DNA of 64,000 bases from assembly GCA_963556255.1 (NCBI GenBank), contig OY744616.1, forward strand, positions 33,391,116 through 33,455,115, read 5' to 3'. Source of the stretch: Allolobophora icterica (lineage: Eukaryota; Annelida; Clitellata; Crassiclitellata; Lumbricidae). The first letter of the stretch is position 1. Every line of letters begins with the position of its first letter. The notes under the pieces are model-generated. The model searched no databases and was not told where the DNA came from. It saw only the letters and a list, made by a program, of their open reading frames with translations. Below are positions 1-53,892 of the stretch, piece by piece. A program made the position numbers and the translations under genes.

Positions 1-199
1 TCAAAATCTTTAAGTAGGCTTCCACTCGCCATTTCTTAAGATTAACGGTTACAAACTGTTACAATAGAGTTCTATTTACTATAACGATACTCTATTCAAC
101 ATGCAATACAAACACTTCAAAATAATGCTTAGGTTTCTGTCGCTCAAAAGCCGAAATTCCTAGCACCCTCCGTACATCAACTACTGTCAAATTATGAAA

Positions 200-960
200 C
201 ACCTGCTTTACATCAATTACTATCAAAGTTCCAAACCGGAATCTGCTCACCCGACCGATTATTTCTTTTCTTCAAATCGTGTTCCAGGTTGATCATCCGC
301 TCCGCGTTTGCCTTTGTGTAGTCCGCTAGATGTCTTTCCTCTCCGTTGAAGACCGTCCTCTGTTTAGGTTCGCCCTCCGGATGATTGTTCGTCGTCGGTC
401 TGCCTTCCATGCACCTCGCCGCCAGACGTCGCTCTTTCCCGTTGTTTGTCAGCAGTCTTTTCTGATCCCTCCGGTAGATTCGTCGTCCTCGGTCCGCTTG
501 CGTGCAATTGGTCAGATGCCGCTCTCTTCCCTTGTTGATCAATCTCTCTTCCGATCGTGCTCTTGATCGTCCGTTGTTGACAGTCTATCGTCTCTGCTGT
601 TCTTTCTTCGGTTGATCGTTCCAGCGTTCCTTCGTCGTTTCGCGTGCTGGCACGATGTAATGTTTTTAAAGATGACTGGCGTGGTACTGAGCGCCAATCA
701 CCTTGTGCAAAAACAGTTGGATGGTGGCCAGCGGTGTTACTCAGGCGTCTCTTCGGGGGATTCTCCTTTGCGTGGTTCGTAACGACTCGAAGGAACGACG
801 CTGTTGCTTCGTTTTACGATTTTATTGTATGACGACAAATTCTCAACAATGTATTACAGCGAGACTAGACTGTCATTACAACGTCTCTGTACCCTGAGAA
901 ACCTTCTGGCTAACTTCTCTCTTGGTGAGTCTTCGCTGCCGTTTCTCAGAGTCCCTGCAC
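200..960 (-). mobile_element. Retroelement-like relic with repetitive charged ORF
   Basis: The minus strand from 542 to 213 is open for 109 codons and very basic, with imperfect internal repeats (RERHLTNCTQA, EERHLADYTKA). Next to it, 740-770 resembles 20170-20200 (gttactcaggcgt against gttactcaagcgt), which adjoins another gag-like stretch. A gag/LTR relic is one reading; no protease, RT or integrase motif was found. Confidence 0.3.
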
Positions 961-1384
961 TTCCCTTTCCCCTAGCTTATATATCTTCATGGCTACCTTG
1001 CGCAAGATCAGTTGGTCATTGCGCAAGACCTTATTTATCTCCCTTTCTCCCAATTGTGCACGTCTTCCTTTCTTGTTTATCCTCATTGACATTGCGCAAG
1101 CCCTATCTGGAATTTCGCAAGACCCCTATCCATGTTTATTTCTATATGCATGAACTGCGCAATTTAAGTCCTATATCTGGGTCATTCCAGATCAACATGT
1201 TTATGTCTACATGATCATCTCTACTGCGTGCATCTATGCCATTGGTCAAGTCCTACGTGTTTACCTGACCTTGCCTGTTTGTTTGTCCAGTTTTAAGTTC
1301 ACTGGCCTATAGTAGTCTGGGTATACATATCCTTAATATATTTTATGTTAATATGGTCACGTCTACTGCTCATTGAATTCTACA
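961..1384. other. No gene or element recognised
   Basis: AT-rich sequence between the relic and the tandem repeat; several GCGCAAG-like words recur but I cannot assign them. Confidence 0.5.
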
Positions 1385-1640
1385 GTCCAATGCGTGCGTC
1401 ATGTCTCACCTGACCTTGCCTTGTTTCCCTGTCCGGTTTTAAGCTCTATACAAGGTCGTATATACTGTGCAATTTATAAGCTACAGAAACTTAATGGCCT
1501 GACCGCGTGGTGTTTACGTGTCCAGTTTTAAGTTCTACGCGCGGTCAATCTGCTGCGCAATTTATCAGCTACAGAAACTTAATGGTCTGACCGTGCCTTG
1601 TTTACATGTCCAGTTTTAAGCTCTATACACGGTCAATCTA
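1385..1640. repeat. Degenerate tandem repeat, unit about 90-100 bp
   Basis: Successive blocks share gctacagaaacttaatgg, cctgaccg and gtccagttttaag, for example around 1481-1535 and 1568-1622, with a more diverged block before them. Confidence 0.65.
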
Positions 1641-1815
1641 AGTACACACGTTCACAATTTCTGTGTCATACAAATACAGCTACACAATATTATAACTATA
1701 CTATGCATTTAGTTTTTATCTTCGTATCATCGTTCATCATATCATTGTTCATTTTCCTCGCTTTCACTACAGTAGGCCTAATTAAATTTAGTGTCTTGTT
1801 TGCTTATTAAAACAG

Positions 1816-21832
<20,017 letters not shown>

Positions 21833-23620
21833 GAAAGATTATCAAAGAAATAGTGCAGCATTAATAGCCCAAAACTTGCAACAATTGTGTCATCAAGTAT
21901 ATTACCGCCGCTATTGTTACACTGTTATCATCATTAATTAAACAATTAAGTAATTATTTTAAGTACCAATCTTTATGACTATTTCACTCAGAATGGGGAC
22001 GTAACCATATTGTGTAACTGGTTATTGGTTTACGTATAGGTGATGCCAATTTATAAGACTAATGCTTACAAGTCATATGTATTACCAGTTTCTAAAGTAG
22101 ATGATTAACATTTGTTAGTAATTAGTTGAACTAATTCATTATCGTATATTAATTAGGCCGATCTGTGTGACTAATTATAGACATAACTACTTCAGCGTCG
22201 CGATGTAAGAATGAAACTGTAAATTTACTTCAATTGGACACTAAACTTATCGCTATAGGTCTATTAAGTTATCCTCTTGTAAACAGACTCTGTAGCAAGT
22301 TACAGTTCATTCTTGAGTGAGGAGTCTCTAATATGTTAAGTCTCAAGTATTTATCCTAGTCGTCGTTTCATTGTTTGCATAACCAGGTATAAAACAAATA
22401 AACTGGATTAATCTTTAGATTAGTTTTAAAGGTCTACAATGAAGTCGTATAGGTCCATAAAGACTATTCACTGCTACTTTCCCGAAATCTGGTTATCCTC
22501 ATCAGATGTAGACCTATCTTTGTGACCATCAATCACAGAGACGTTTCGGGAAAGTAGCAATGAATGAATACTCTTTATGGACCGATACGACTAGCGGCTC
22601 TTACACAAGCGTTGTGTCTCTTCTATTGTTCGAATAAAGGAACTGGTAATGATGTGAGCTGAAAATTAGTGTTCATTTATTTTCCCTATTGGTCAGTTAG
22701 CTTTCTAGAAAAAAAACTTGGTTTTGTTATTCTCTTTGTAAGGAATGACGTTTCTGATGTTTTGCACGCGACTGTAGATTTTCATGTAAATAGTTTAGCA
22801 CTTGCAGACATGCTGCTAATAATATTCTCCGTTTCTTGTTTAGAAACATTACAGTTAGTTATGAAACTCATAATTAGTGATGCACTATGAGCTTAATTGC
22901 ATTAGTTACAATTGTTATTTGCCACAATGAACAACATGAACAAGAACAAGAATTTATTGTAACCAACTGAAATAAGTGAAGTACGAGTAAAGCAGTGAAG
23001 TGATGCTTTGGTCACAACTGGTAACCCAGAAGGGTCAATAGACGCAAACCAGGGTTACCCTGTAAGGCTGTAACACAGATGAATTAGTAACAGCGAGTAA
23101 TCACTTTCACACAATACCAATAGTTTTGGCACACAGTTTTTCGAAAGAAGAACTGATCGATCTAAGCAACTCAAAAGAAACTTATCTAAGCATAAACTTA
23201 ACTAAAAGACTTAACTAAAAGACTGACAACATGGAAAGTTGAACATCACAAAGTTTATATAACTGTATTCTTTAGGAGAGCGTGCATATATTTCTTAAAC
23301 GATTTCAAATTAGATAAATGACGAATATAAGGAGGGATGCTATCCCAAACCAATGGACCTGACAAACTTTACGGCAAACTTCCTAGTGTTAGTGCGAGCG
23401 AAAACTTCACGGTATAATTCAATTTGTCTGGTAGGATATCCATGAGTATCTGATGATAAATTAAAGTAATCCTTAAAAGTATGAGATAATAAATTATGTA
23501 TCTCATGTAGTCTTACACTACATAATTGTCTCCTGTAGTCTTACACTACATATCGCAGGCTCAATTACTGGGGGGCAAGTGCCCCGGCTGCCCTCCCAGA
23601 GTCTATATACGCCCATGCTC
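21833..23620. other. 3' flank of gene A
   Basis: AT-rich sequence that aligns in pieces with 56905-58470 of unit B (for example acataactacttcagcgtcg at 22180 and 57597). It contains an inverted repeat at 22452-22583. AATAAA-like sites occur at 22398 and 22634, but no polyadenylation site can be fixed. No ORF of note. Confidence 0.6.
22452..22583. repeat. Inverted repeat, arms about 33 bp
   Basis: gtccataaagactattcact and gctactttcccgaaa on the left are matched by the inverse in gtttcgggaaagtagca and ctctttatggacc on the right, with a loop of about 55 bases. Unit B keeps only the left arm (near 59563). Confidence 0.65.
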
Positions 23621-23865
23621 CTAGCCAAAATCTTACTACGGATTGAGGGGGAAGATCATTCTAGAAAGTAGGGCCAAGGATGGCAAAGGATACGGGAAGC
23701 AACGGTAAGCCAGTGCAGAACGTTGTTCACGTAGGCTGCAACATGGGATAAACGGAGATACTGCGACAGAACGTAATCGTAATCGTAATCTCCAAACTTC
23801 TAAGGCGCCACTCGAAGGCCAAGCGCAGGACACCAGCCTATTAACGAGCGCTACATCAGATCAGA
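23620..23865 (-). mobile_element. LINE 3' relics
   Basis: The minus strand contains a LHWLP-like stretch (inverse of gaagccagtgcagaacgtt, with changes), then a CGTAAT tail at 23773-23790 and the 3' body of another element (aaggcgccactcgaaggcc). Confidence 0.5.
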
Positions 23866-24262
23866 GGGGTTTTCCAGAGACTAGTTCAAAAGAGGTCCAA
23901 GTCCGATTTCCAGGAGGCCAAACCAAATCAAAGGTAGTTTCCAGAGAGTAGTCCAAGAGGTCAAGTCCGATTTCCAGGGTACCAGATCAGGAGTTTCCAG
24001 AGAGTGGTCCAAAAGAGGTCCAAGTCCGATTTCCAGGAGGCCAAACCAAATCAAAGGGGGTTTCCAGAGAGTAGTCTAAAAGAGGTCCAAGTCCGATTTC
24101 CAGGATACCAGATCAGGAGGTTTCCAGAGAGTGGTCCAAAAGAGGTCCAAGTCCGATTTCCAGGACCAGGAGGCCAAACCAAATCAAAGGGGGTTTCCAG
24201 AGAGTAGTCCAAAAGAGGTCCAAGTCCGATTTCCAGGGTACCAGATCAGAAGAGGCAGATCA
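23866..24262. repeat. Minisatellite, units of about 59 and 67 bp
   Basis: Six copies of gaggtccaagtccgatttcc, each followed by either a ggaggccaaaccaaatc or a gtaccagatcagga variant and then ttccagagagtagtcc. The two unit types alternate. Confidence 0.85.
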
Positions 24263-24269
24263 GCTGTCA

Positions 24270-25080
24270 AGGCGGGTGTCGTTTACGGCGAGAATAATTG
24301 GAAGGCGGAGTATCAGATGAGTCAGGGTAGGAGTATTTGAAAAGGTGAGACTTCAGTTTTGAATGGAAAGCCCGCGGGTGATAGATAGAGGAACATGAGG
24401 ATGAGGATGAAGGACGGGTTGCAATGATGATGGAGGAACTAAGAAACTGCGAAATTCAGGGGGGAGATCATTCCAGAGGCGTGGTGCTGTGATGGAAATG
24501 GCTCGGTTGGAGAACTTGAGGTGAGTAGTGACTGGGGGTCGAGAAAGACTGAGATAGGACGATGATCGGGTGGAACGGGTTGTCTGAATGGTGAAGAGAT
24601 CACGAAGATACTTGGGCTGGGAATATTATAGGGAGTTGTAGGTTAGTGATAGAACTTTGTAGTGGATTCGCTCTGGGATTTTTAACCAATGGAGTGATTT
24701 GAGGATGGGAGTGATATGATGATGTTTGGGAATGACAGCTCTGGCTAGTGAGTTTTGGATAAGCTGTAGACGCTTGATTTGAGTGGATTCAAGGTTGAGG
24801 AAAAGAGAATTGCAGTGATCAAGCTTAGAATGAACAATGGAGGTAGCAATGGTGGAGGCAGTTTTAAGGTCGAGCATGGGTCGTATGCGTCGGAGGTCAC
24901 GAATGTGCATGAAGCAGGAGCGCGAGAGGTTGGAGATGTGGTTATAGAAGGAGAGGTGTGGATCAAAAATAACACCAAGATTGCGAACAGGGGAGCCAGA
25001 GGTGAAGGTGAGAGACGATGAGTTAGTCGAAAGGTTTATGGAAGGATCAGGGATTTTCTTGATTTGATCAGGAAGGCCTA
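24270..25080 (-). mobile_element. LINE RT C-terminal region (CR1/L2 type)
   Basis: Minus strand, from high to low: VRNLGVIFDPHLSFYNHI, TIATSIVHSKLDHCNSLF, LQLIQNSLARAV, LKSLHWLKIPERIHYKVLSL, then RLWNDLPPEFR and SKLKSHLFK. This order is the usual C-terminal half of CR1/L2 reverse transcriptases. Nearly all motifs survive; one stop or frame change lies near 24620. Confidence 0.85.
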
Positions 25081-26125
25081 ATAATGTGCTGGGTATGCCC
25101 TATATTATATGGTGTTTTGTGTGAACCTGTATGGTGCAGGAGGTCAAACAAACATAATAGGTACATAAGTACACATTTAAGAATTGTACCGAAACATAGC
25201 AGCTTATGTATCTGAGTTCGTTTATAAGAATAGGCTGTCCGTGACACCGGACGCATTCAACAGAACTGGCAATAATAAAATGGTGGAAGGAGAGATCACA
25301 GTGCAAAGTTAACGACTTAAATTCCGTGTAGGTCTACTGCTGACAACCACAACAAATAATTCTCGTACTTGATTTTGCTGGAAAAGTTCTCTAGAATATA
25401 TACGTAAAAAACCTAAAGAATAACTTCCTGTGGCATATAAGTTTAAATACATGATATATGTAAATGCATTTTCATAAGTCTGCAAGTAGAGTAAATGAAA
25501 AGGTAAGAATTATGTTTACACATTTCTATAGAACTGCATCATTGCCAGTTTTGATCCTGTGAACTGATTCACCCATATGCCTACAACAGAAAAGTTTACG
25601 GGTAGAGAGGGATCCTGTGATTTCGTGTAATCCTGTTCCTTTCACGCTTGGGAAATTTCAAAATCATCAACCACGGAATTTCTTCACACTGCTGATGTCA
25701 TGTTCTGTAAATTTCTATGCGATGCAATTCTTACTCTGTAGTTTATGAGAGATGTGGAGGTCTTAACACTGATGTCTCATGTGTCCTTGCCTTGTTTTAG
25801 GCTATACTGACTGCTGCATTTACAGTAGGCCCATTGTCAGAGTAATTTGCCTACTAATGCATGCCTCAAGAGCTGTTTCAAGTCCTTTGTCAACACTGTA
25901 ATGCTTTAGGCTAGTCGCTAGAGCATAGGCCTAAACCAAAGGTATTTAGCTTCGAGGGGACTCTAACACAGAAGCTCTGCAAAAAGAAATTTCCACTTCC
26001 CTGCTATCAAAATATCCACCCAAATAAAGTAGGCTATTTATATAGCAAAAAACCTTTCGTAAACAATGTCCCAGTTTCACTGTGTTGTGATGTCGTCTAC
26101 CACGCTTCAGTGAATTTCAGCCAAG
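25081..26125. other. No gene recognised
   Basis: AT-rich sequence with short chance ORFs only. Confidence 0.5.
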
Positions 26126-26692
26126 GTGCGACCGTACGTACGGTACGTACGTTATTTTTTTCTATAACGTACGTACGGTACGCGTACGTTATTATGCCGT
26201 ACGTTACCGTACATTCACATCAGTTCATGACAAAAATAAAATAGGCCTACTTAACATCATGGACAAGAAAAATCAATAATAGTTGGTGATTGACGGTCGT
26301 AAACAATTTTAACCATTACATCAGTCATCTGTGGCTGTTCAATGATCTCTATATACTTTCAAACTTTTAAATTCCAAATGGCTAATATTCTGCCTAATGC
26401 ATAGGCCCCCTTGTGTGAAGAATATTGAGAGTTTACGGCAAACTTTATGGGATGGTCAGTGCCAGTGGTAATTTTATTGGTAATACTAAACTTCGGTACC
26501 GCTCGTAAATAACTAGGCCTGCGTACGGGACACTAATACTGTAGAGCTAAACTGATCATTTTTGACGTACCCGTACTTATAAGACTATAGTTATATTGAG
26601 GTTCTTTGTGAATGATCAGCTAAATTTTTGGAATTTGTAACGTACGCGTACGTTATTTTTTTCGATAACGTACGTACGGTCGCGTACGTTAT
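26126..26692. repeat. CGTACG-palindrome-flanked element
   Basis: Both ends carry dense CGTACG/GTACGTAC runs around an ATTTTTTTC core (26128-26215 and 26637-26692), arranged as inverted repeats beginning GCGACCGTACGTACG. Possibly a MITE; no clear target duplication. Confidence 0.5.
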
Positions 26693-27610
26693 TCCGACTT
26701 CGTAATCGTAATTGTAATCTCCAATTTCCTGAAGAGCCACTTTAAAGCTAAGCGCAAAGAACCTTGGACCTTAGACCTTAGTCCATCACGTGCAGGTCTG
26801 CACATTGGGCGACGCATCTCCTCCACGATCCCCTCTGTCCACTTCCAGCCTCTTTGCCTCCTCCCATGTCAGCTGTTGCGTCTTTTCTGTTGCGAGTGTG
26901 TTTTTACCCGGGTGGGTTGCAGGCACACCGCGGAACCCTCCTCCTTGATCCTGGCTTGGGACAGGCTCAGACCATCCGAAGATAATCTGAGGCGGAGTTA
27001 CAAGCGCAAAGAAAGCACCAGCTTATTCACGAGCGCTGCGTCGTATCCGAGGGGTTGTCCAGAGAACATAGGCTACTTCACGTTGACCATAGAGGACGCT
27101 CTCATTTCCTTCACTTTTACCCTCTAGCAGGCAATGGACGAAATCCCAATCTCCTGCACATAGAGCTAATGCATTGCAGGATTTGTGGTTTCCTACCAGC
27201 TTACACCGTTACCTATTTAAAGCCTACAGTCTGGTGATAGAGGCAAAACAACGGAGTCGATCCCGCAACCGCATGATCAGTGACCAATTGTGTTGCGCCT
27301 ATGGTATGGTATCTGGGAATTTGTAAAGCGCCTCTCGCAGTGTGAACTATTCAGAGGCGCTCTCAGCGAGTGATCCTCGCGGAAACAGAAGAGACTTTAA
27401 ACGATGAACAACACACAGAGAAAGAACCTAGTAAGTAGGGTCCCACGCAGTGCCAACGTGAGGGAGTTCCATAGGGATGGACCCACGACAGCGAAAGAGC
27501 GAGGCTGAGCCAGGGCAGACCTCACCCGTGGAACGAACAGACCAAGCCACGATGGTCTAGGAGTAAAGTCCATGAAGAAATCCTTGGCCTAACGGAAATT
27601 GTTGCAAGTC
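26693..27610 (-). mobile_element. LINE relics, several 3' ends
   Basis: CGTAAT-type tail at 26700, a body with agcgcaaagaa and attcacgagcgctgcgtc that matches 23800-23860, and another 3' end at 27305-27400 (gaactattcagaggcgctc) matching 60735-60815. Confidence 0.45.
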
Positions 27611-28455
27611 TTTCCTCGTCCTCGAAGTAGGTATTCCTAAGTTTCTTCTTACTTCCTGTATTTCGCTTACTCACTGCTATGCAAACAAACAATGCGCCTT
27701 ATAGGAAGAAACTTGGGCGTCAGCGCTTTTACTTTTAACTTTCTAGAACTTTGAAGTAGGCCACTTCAACGATTTATAGCCTAGTGCTTGGTGAAAGAGC
27801 AAACAACTTACCGAAGGTCGTTACATCGTCGTAAGCGTAGTACGTGCGCAATCGGTTGATGCCTTGTACATTAGATATTGCCGTAGTAGTAGACAGAACA
27901 GCATACAGTTCAGGAAACAGCAGGACAAAACTGTTTTCTTAAATGTGTTGTAGTAGGTAATATCGTCTAAAGAAACCATGATCAAGTTCTTCATAGCTTT
28001 TCTATATGTTTATTTTTTCAACCAGTATAGAGAGTATCGTTTATCAAATGCTCATAGTGAAAATAATTTTTCCAAGGTATGCATTAGTTTAGGAATTAGT
28101 CTGTGACTAGTTAATACGTAAAGGATTTTGTAAAGAAATTAAGCCATTAGAATTAAGAACAATGGTGGTAGGTTATTTTTGGCGTATGCTATGAAGCAAA
28201 GCCTGTTTGTGGTATTATTAACGCAAAAGTCTGTGGTACTGTTGTAATATTAGAAGATCGTTGTACGATTAGGTCTATTAACGTAACTGTTCGCGGTATT
28301 TTTTTTATTAAGGTGAAACTTGCAGTCAATACCTTAAAACAAGAGTTAATCAATTGAGTGTGATAATATCTTTTTAACTCTTCCATTCTCTTCTTTGCTA
28401 TTTTCTTTCATCGAGATACTTTCCTTCTTTGTTAATCTTCCTGTCCTACTCCGTT
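27611..28455. other. No gene recognised
   Basis: AT-rich; no motif or repeat that I can name. Confidence 0.5.
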
Positions 28456-28775
28456 CGATGGATACTGTGACTCTTGCTTTACCCCGCACCCGAACAGTGT
28501 TGGGCTCTGGAACTATCTCGGTGGCTGGTCCAAAAGCTCTGGAAAAGCTTTCGCAGCACAGTTCAATGTTGCGTTCTGTCAATTCTTAGATGTCATTCGG
28601 TCTAAGCCTTAAGACTCATCTTTGTCAACTTGTTTACCCAACGTAACCTAATTTCTGAATTATGTAGCCTATCGGAATTCAACCTGGTGGTTTATCCAAC
28701 GCATTAGGATTTCTGATCAGGAATTCGGTGAAGCTACATTCGATTGATGCCTGGGGAATATGATAAAGGCGCTGT
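28456..28775 (+). mobile_element. LINE C-terminal relic
   Basis: The plus frame reads LALPRTRTVLGSGTISVAGP then a KTHLCQLV-like end in a shifted frame, and a final gcgctgtagaagtcatta, as in other LINE ends here. Confidence 0.5.
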
Positions 28776-29320
28776 AGAAGTCATTACATTAGGCCTAGAT
28801 TGTAGGCCTACAGCTGCTGCTATTTCCTCTTCCTCTGCTTTTATTCACTGAATGATGTAAGCAGAGACACAGAGCTTTAGAAATGTTGAGTTTAGGATTG
28901 CGATTACGGTTACGAGGTTTGAGCAGCGAAACGACAATCGAGTTTTGTCTTTGACATGTAGAATTAATCAGACTAGAAGCCTTGAGTGTTTATTGTGTGT
29001 TGCACTTAAACGATAATTAAATTGAGCTTTTTAAAGAAATCCCCAGATATTTCCCGATCTCTAGCACAAAACCACAATCGACCTGATTGGTTTTCAGGTG
29101 CAAACCGGTGAACAGCTCATTTCGTAGGTAACTCGGCTCACTGACAAACAATGAGACCTTCGAGACCAAGGAACATTCTTTAGACCATGTGAGCAACAGT
29201 ACGACGCAGATGGAAGGTTGCCTTGAAGATAAGGTTCCCTTGAAGATAAGGTCGTCTAAGCCATCCAAGCAGTTACGAGTGTTTAACGTGGGACACACCA
29301 AGAAACAAACAACCAGCAGA

Positions 29321-30071
29321 TGATCTCTGTCTCTGCTCTTGCAATTGAATTCCCCAACTATGCCTTCTCAACTCTTGTCCGTGATCTTGGTGTTTGGCTT
29401 GACCAGGAGCTTACTTTTGCTCCACAAATACACCGTCTTACTAGGGACTGCTACTACCAGCTGCGCCAGCTTCGCACTGTTACTCGTTCGCTAACGCCCA
29501 GTGCCACTGCTACACTGGTTCACTCCTTCGTCACAGCGCGCCTTGACTACTGCTCATCGCTTTATTTTGGTCTTCCATCTAGTCGCATAGTGTGTTTACA
29601 GCGAGTTCTGCGCTCTGCAGCCCGTCTCATTGGGCATATTCCTAAACATGGCCAAGTCTCTAGATATATGCTGGAGGTCCTTCACTGGCTTCCTATGCGC
29701 TTGCGCATAGAATATAGGATCGCTGCCTTAGTATGGCGATGTTGTCAGGGCCCTGCCCCTGCTTACCTTCGAGAGCTATGCTGCACAGTTTCAGGTATCC
29801 AAGGCCGACGTTCCCTTCGCTCAGCGGGAAAAGGGGTACTTTTAGTTCCATTTGCTCGTTCCACGACTATGCAAAGTCGAGCTTTTTCAGTGGTAGGCCC
29901 GGTAGTCTGGAATAGACTTCCCTTAGAGCTCCGCATGTGCCCTGGTGTCACCCCTGGCATATTTCTTGCAAAACTTAAAACTGTCTTATATGAACGTGCT
30001 GGTGTCGGGAGCGCCTCTGAGTAGTTCCCTTGAAGAGGCGCTATATAAATCTTCGAATGAATGAATGAATA
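29321..30071 (+). mobile_element. LINE 3' fragment with intact C-terminal ORF and (TGAA)n tail
   Basis: ORF to 30024 (234 codons) reads VRDLGVWLDQELTFAPQIHR, CYYQLRQLRTVTRSL, LVHSFVTARLDYCSSLYFG, VLHWLPMRLRIEYRIAALVW and WNRLPLELR: the thumb and C-terminal region of a CR1/L2-type RT. The 3' end gcgcctctgagtag, ggcgctatataaatc is followed by TGAA units at 30055-30070. The catalytic YADD part is absent (5' truncated). No stop within the ORF, so it is a young copy. Confidence 0.9.
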
Positions 30072-31282
30072 TGACGTTACCAGAGTCAAAATTCCAAGTT
30101 AGAATTATAAATACATACTTCAGTGTTACAGCCCAATATCGGCTACATGGTCATACGACAGGTGTAACACTCTTCGTGCGGATAATATCATATGGCTGAA
30201 GCAATATATCGAGGACATAGGCCTACACTCGTGTCTAAGATCAGTCAAAGTATTAAGCAATCCACCCAAACATTATGTACTTCGCTAAGTAAATATTACG
30301 AAGCAACCAACAACACGATAAGAAAAATTACAAAGGGAATTTCCCCTCAACACGTATATCGAATGATGTGGTTGTTCATAAGTAGTTGCGTCATTAGCAT
30401 CCGGAAATTGATCATACCTTTACTCCATTGCTATTTAGGTTTGAAGCCGTGGTTTCTAACATGACGATGGCTTTCTGGTCGGTGGAGAACCATAGTTGTC
30501 CAAATTTTCCATTTGTATATAGCCCTAACATCTCAAAGTTGTCTGAATAAGCTATTATTGCGTAGAGCTCCACAACTGAAAAACCAACCAAGAGAATGCA
30601 ATGCCCAACTATACATACTGGAAATTCCTATCTTACGCATGGTTGAACCTTCGGCTGACGCCAGCGTTTCCAAAGCTGTGGGTGGCAGTATACAGCAAGT
30701 GAGTCCCGAAATAGCATGTTTATATGACATAGGCTTGGCTTCAAATGCTGACTTGTTGATAAACCCGTATGAGAAGGATTCCAAAAAGTTTGCAACCGCT
30801 GACTTAAATGCTTCATAGACTGCCAGCCACTCAAATTCTAAAATAAAGGTGAGTAGCGTAAATGTAACTTATGTAATGAACAACGAACTTGACAAATGAC
30901 CGAGGTCATTGGAGATTCATTCATTCATTTCATTTTATTCGGTGACCAAAACAGAGAAAAACAATGAATAACGAAACAGCATGTTCTCCAGTTCTGGGTT
31001 ACACTGGAGACCCCCAATAGAGATTAATTTCCCCTAAAATGTTCAGCACCATCTCATCAGTAGCTTACCCACTCGCTGACAAATAGAGACGAGCAATCTG
31101 GAGAGAAAAACATCCAGCAGACAGAAGTGGCTAAATTAAATAACCATTTGTATCAAATCGCAAACGTTATTGATACTCGGGTCTGACTACAGGAAATGTT
31201 CTCATTTCAAGTCTCTAGTTTCGAATGTATTAGCCCTAATTAGACTGTAGGCCTAAAGTTCAATCGTGGATGAATAATGTTC
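30072..31282. other. Region upstream of gene B; no coding gene supported
   Basis: Contains small ORFs (30192-30464, 30513-30818) with no recognisable motif. The promoter of gene B would be expected here or just downstream, but no TATA or initiator can be fixed. Confidence 0.4.
30820..30848 (+). other. Possible end of a 5' untranslated exon of gene B
   Basis: AAAG|GTGAGT at 30848 is a strong donor about 1 kb upstream of the acceptor at 31871. The bases before it are not clearly coding. It could splice to the signal-peptide exon as a noncoding first exon; this is inference from splice sites only. Confidence 0.25.
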
Positions 31283-31676
31283 ATTCATTCATTCATTTGA
31301 GCATTTATATAGCGCCCCTTCAAGGGGGCTACTCAGAGGCGCTCCCGACTCCAGCACGAACGAACAGAGCAGTTTTTAAGGCAGTATAGAAATACTCAGA
31401 TTGGATTTTAGGAAGGAGACGCAGCGCCAGTGGTAAGGCATTCCATACCGCTGGGCCAACCACCAGAAAGGCTCGATTTTGCATAGTTGCAGTACGAGCA
31501 AATGGGACCGCGAGTTCCCCCCTCTCTGCAGAACGAAGTAGTCGGCCGCGGGTCTCGCTGACAGGTTGGCAGAGGGACGTAAGATAGGTCGGAGCAAGAC
31601 CCAACTGGCAGCGCCAGACCAAGGAGGCAATCCGATACTGGATGCGGAGAGCCTTTGTAGGCCTTTTATGCAACAA
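31283..31676 (-). mobile_element. LINE 3' fragment with ATTC tail
   Basis: Minus ORF 31676-31329 reads IQYRIASLVWRCQLGLAPTY and VGPAVWNALPLALRLL, with LKTALFVRAG; the tail ATTC lies at 31283-31297. It ends about 200 bp before the gene B signal-peptide exon. Confidence 0.85.
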
Positions 31677-31916
31677 TATTTTTATTTTATGCAGAGTCTA
31701 CTTAAACACGAGTTGTCGTTTGAAGTTGGAGCTATTCACGTTTTTCCCAGTGTTTAAAACTGCATTGCAGACATACTGTAGATTAATGAATTGGCAACAT
31801 GACTATACATGTACCTGTTGCAATTTAGATTGTACCTGCGGTAATGGTTCTTTGTATTGTCTGATTTACAGCCAGTGGCAGAGGTAGAACAACTGCTGAC
31901 TGTCTTGTTGAATCAA

Positions 31917-53240
<21,324 letters not shown>

Positions 53241-53665
53241 CGATAACTAGCAGATGTCGCATATTTAGATACTGTGCAATTCTGTGGTTAAACTATGGAA
53301 GCAGAATATAGGGCCCATTTTCCTCTCTTTATCCGGTTTACTTCCATATGTGTCCGATTATTAATTGAATGTTTGCCTGATATCCATTTACCGACGATTG
53401 GAAAATTATGCCACGCAGACGGGCCAGAACGTTTACTAGAAATTATGGATAAGTTGGCAGTCGTTTTTGAAATCACTTACAGACGTCTAATGTTGCTGAA
53501 TAGTTCTTTATTTGTTTATGTTAACCCTGAAAAGTTAAAAGCCAAAGTTGAACCTCAGTCGAGTTTAATGTAGGGCCTATATAGAGCTTAGTGAATGAGC
53601 GATTAAATCTTTTGAGGATCAAAGTGTTAGCCCTATTGTTAACCTATCAAAATTAATGCGTATAG

Positions 53666-53892
53666 TTGACGTCGACGGAGGCATCAAAGGGGAGGATAGG
53701 CATGTGTACAGTTCAGTGAAGAGCTTGGACAATTATATGTCCAACCAAAATTCATTTGGAGGCCTGAAGGTCATTTCAAATAAACAGCTCACGTTAGGAG
53801 ACCCGATCGCTGAGGGTCGCTTTGTTATTATAAAAAAAAGGAACTGATGCAAGGAAATGAAACAATCCTTTTCGTCACAAAAGGACTGATAC
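53666..53892 (+). pseudogene. Relic of kinase N-lobe exon of gene B
   Basis: Matches gene A exon 10 (15266-15530). The VYSS, GGLKVISNKQLTLGDPIAEG and ...VTKGL stretches are recognisable and a GTGAGT donor remains, but the 5' part is shortened by an internal deletion, entering in phase 0 gives an early stop, and a run of eight A near 53833 shifts the frame inside the glycine-loop region. It lies after the TAA of gene B and cannot continue that protein. Confidence 0.8.

Noticed and set aside
1..1815. EGF-like exons of gene A
   Set aside because: I looked for a counterpart of the gene B EGF exon (NCYPGSC, CSCPSGF) upstream of 1816 and found none; they must lie outside the window or be lost.
53656..53847. 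Kinase N-lobe ORF of unit B as a working exon
   Set aside because: It needs a different entry phase from that of gene A, is frameshifted at an A run, and lies behind the TAA of gene B with no kinase core after it.
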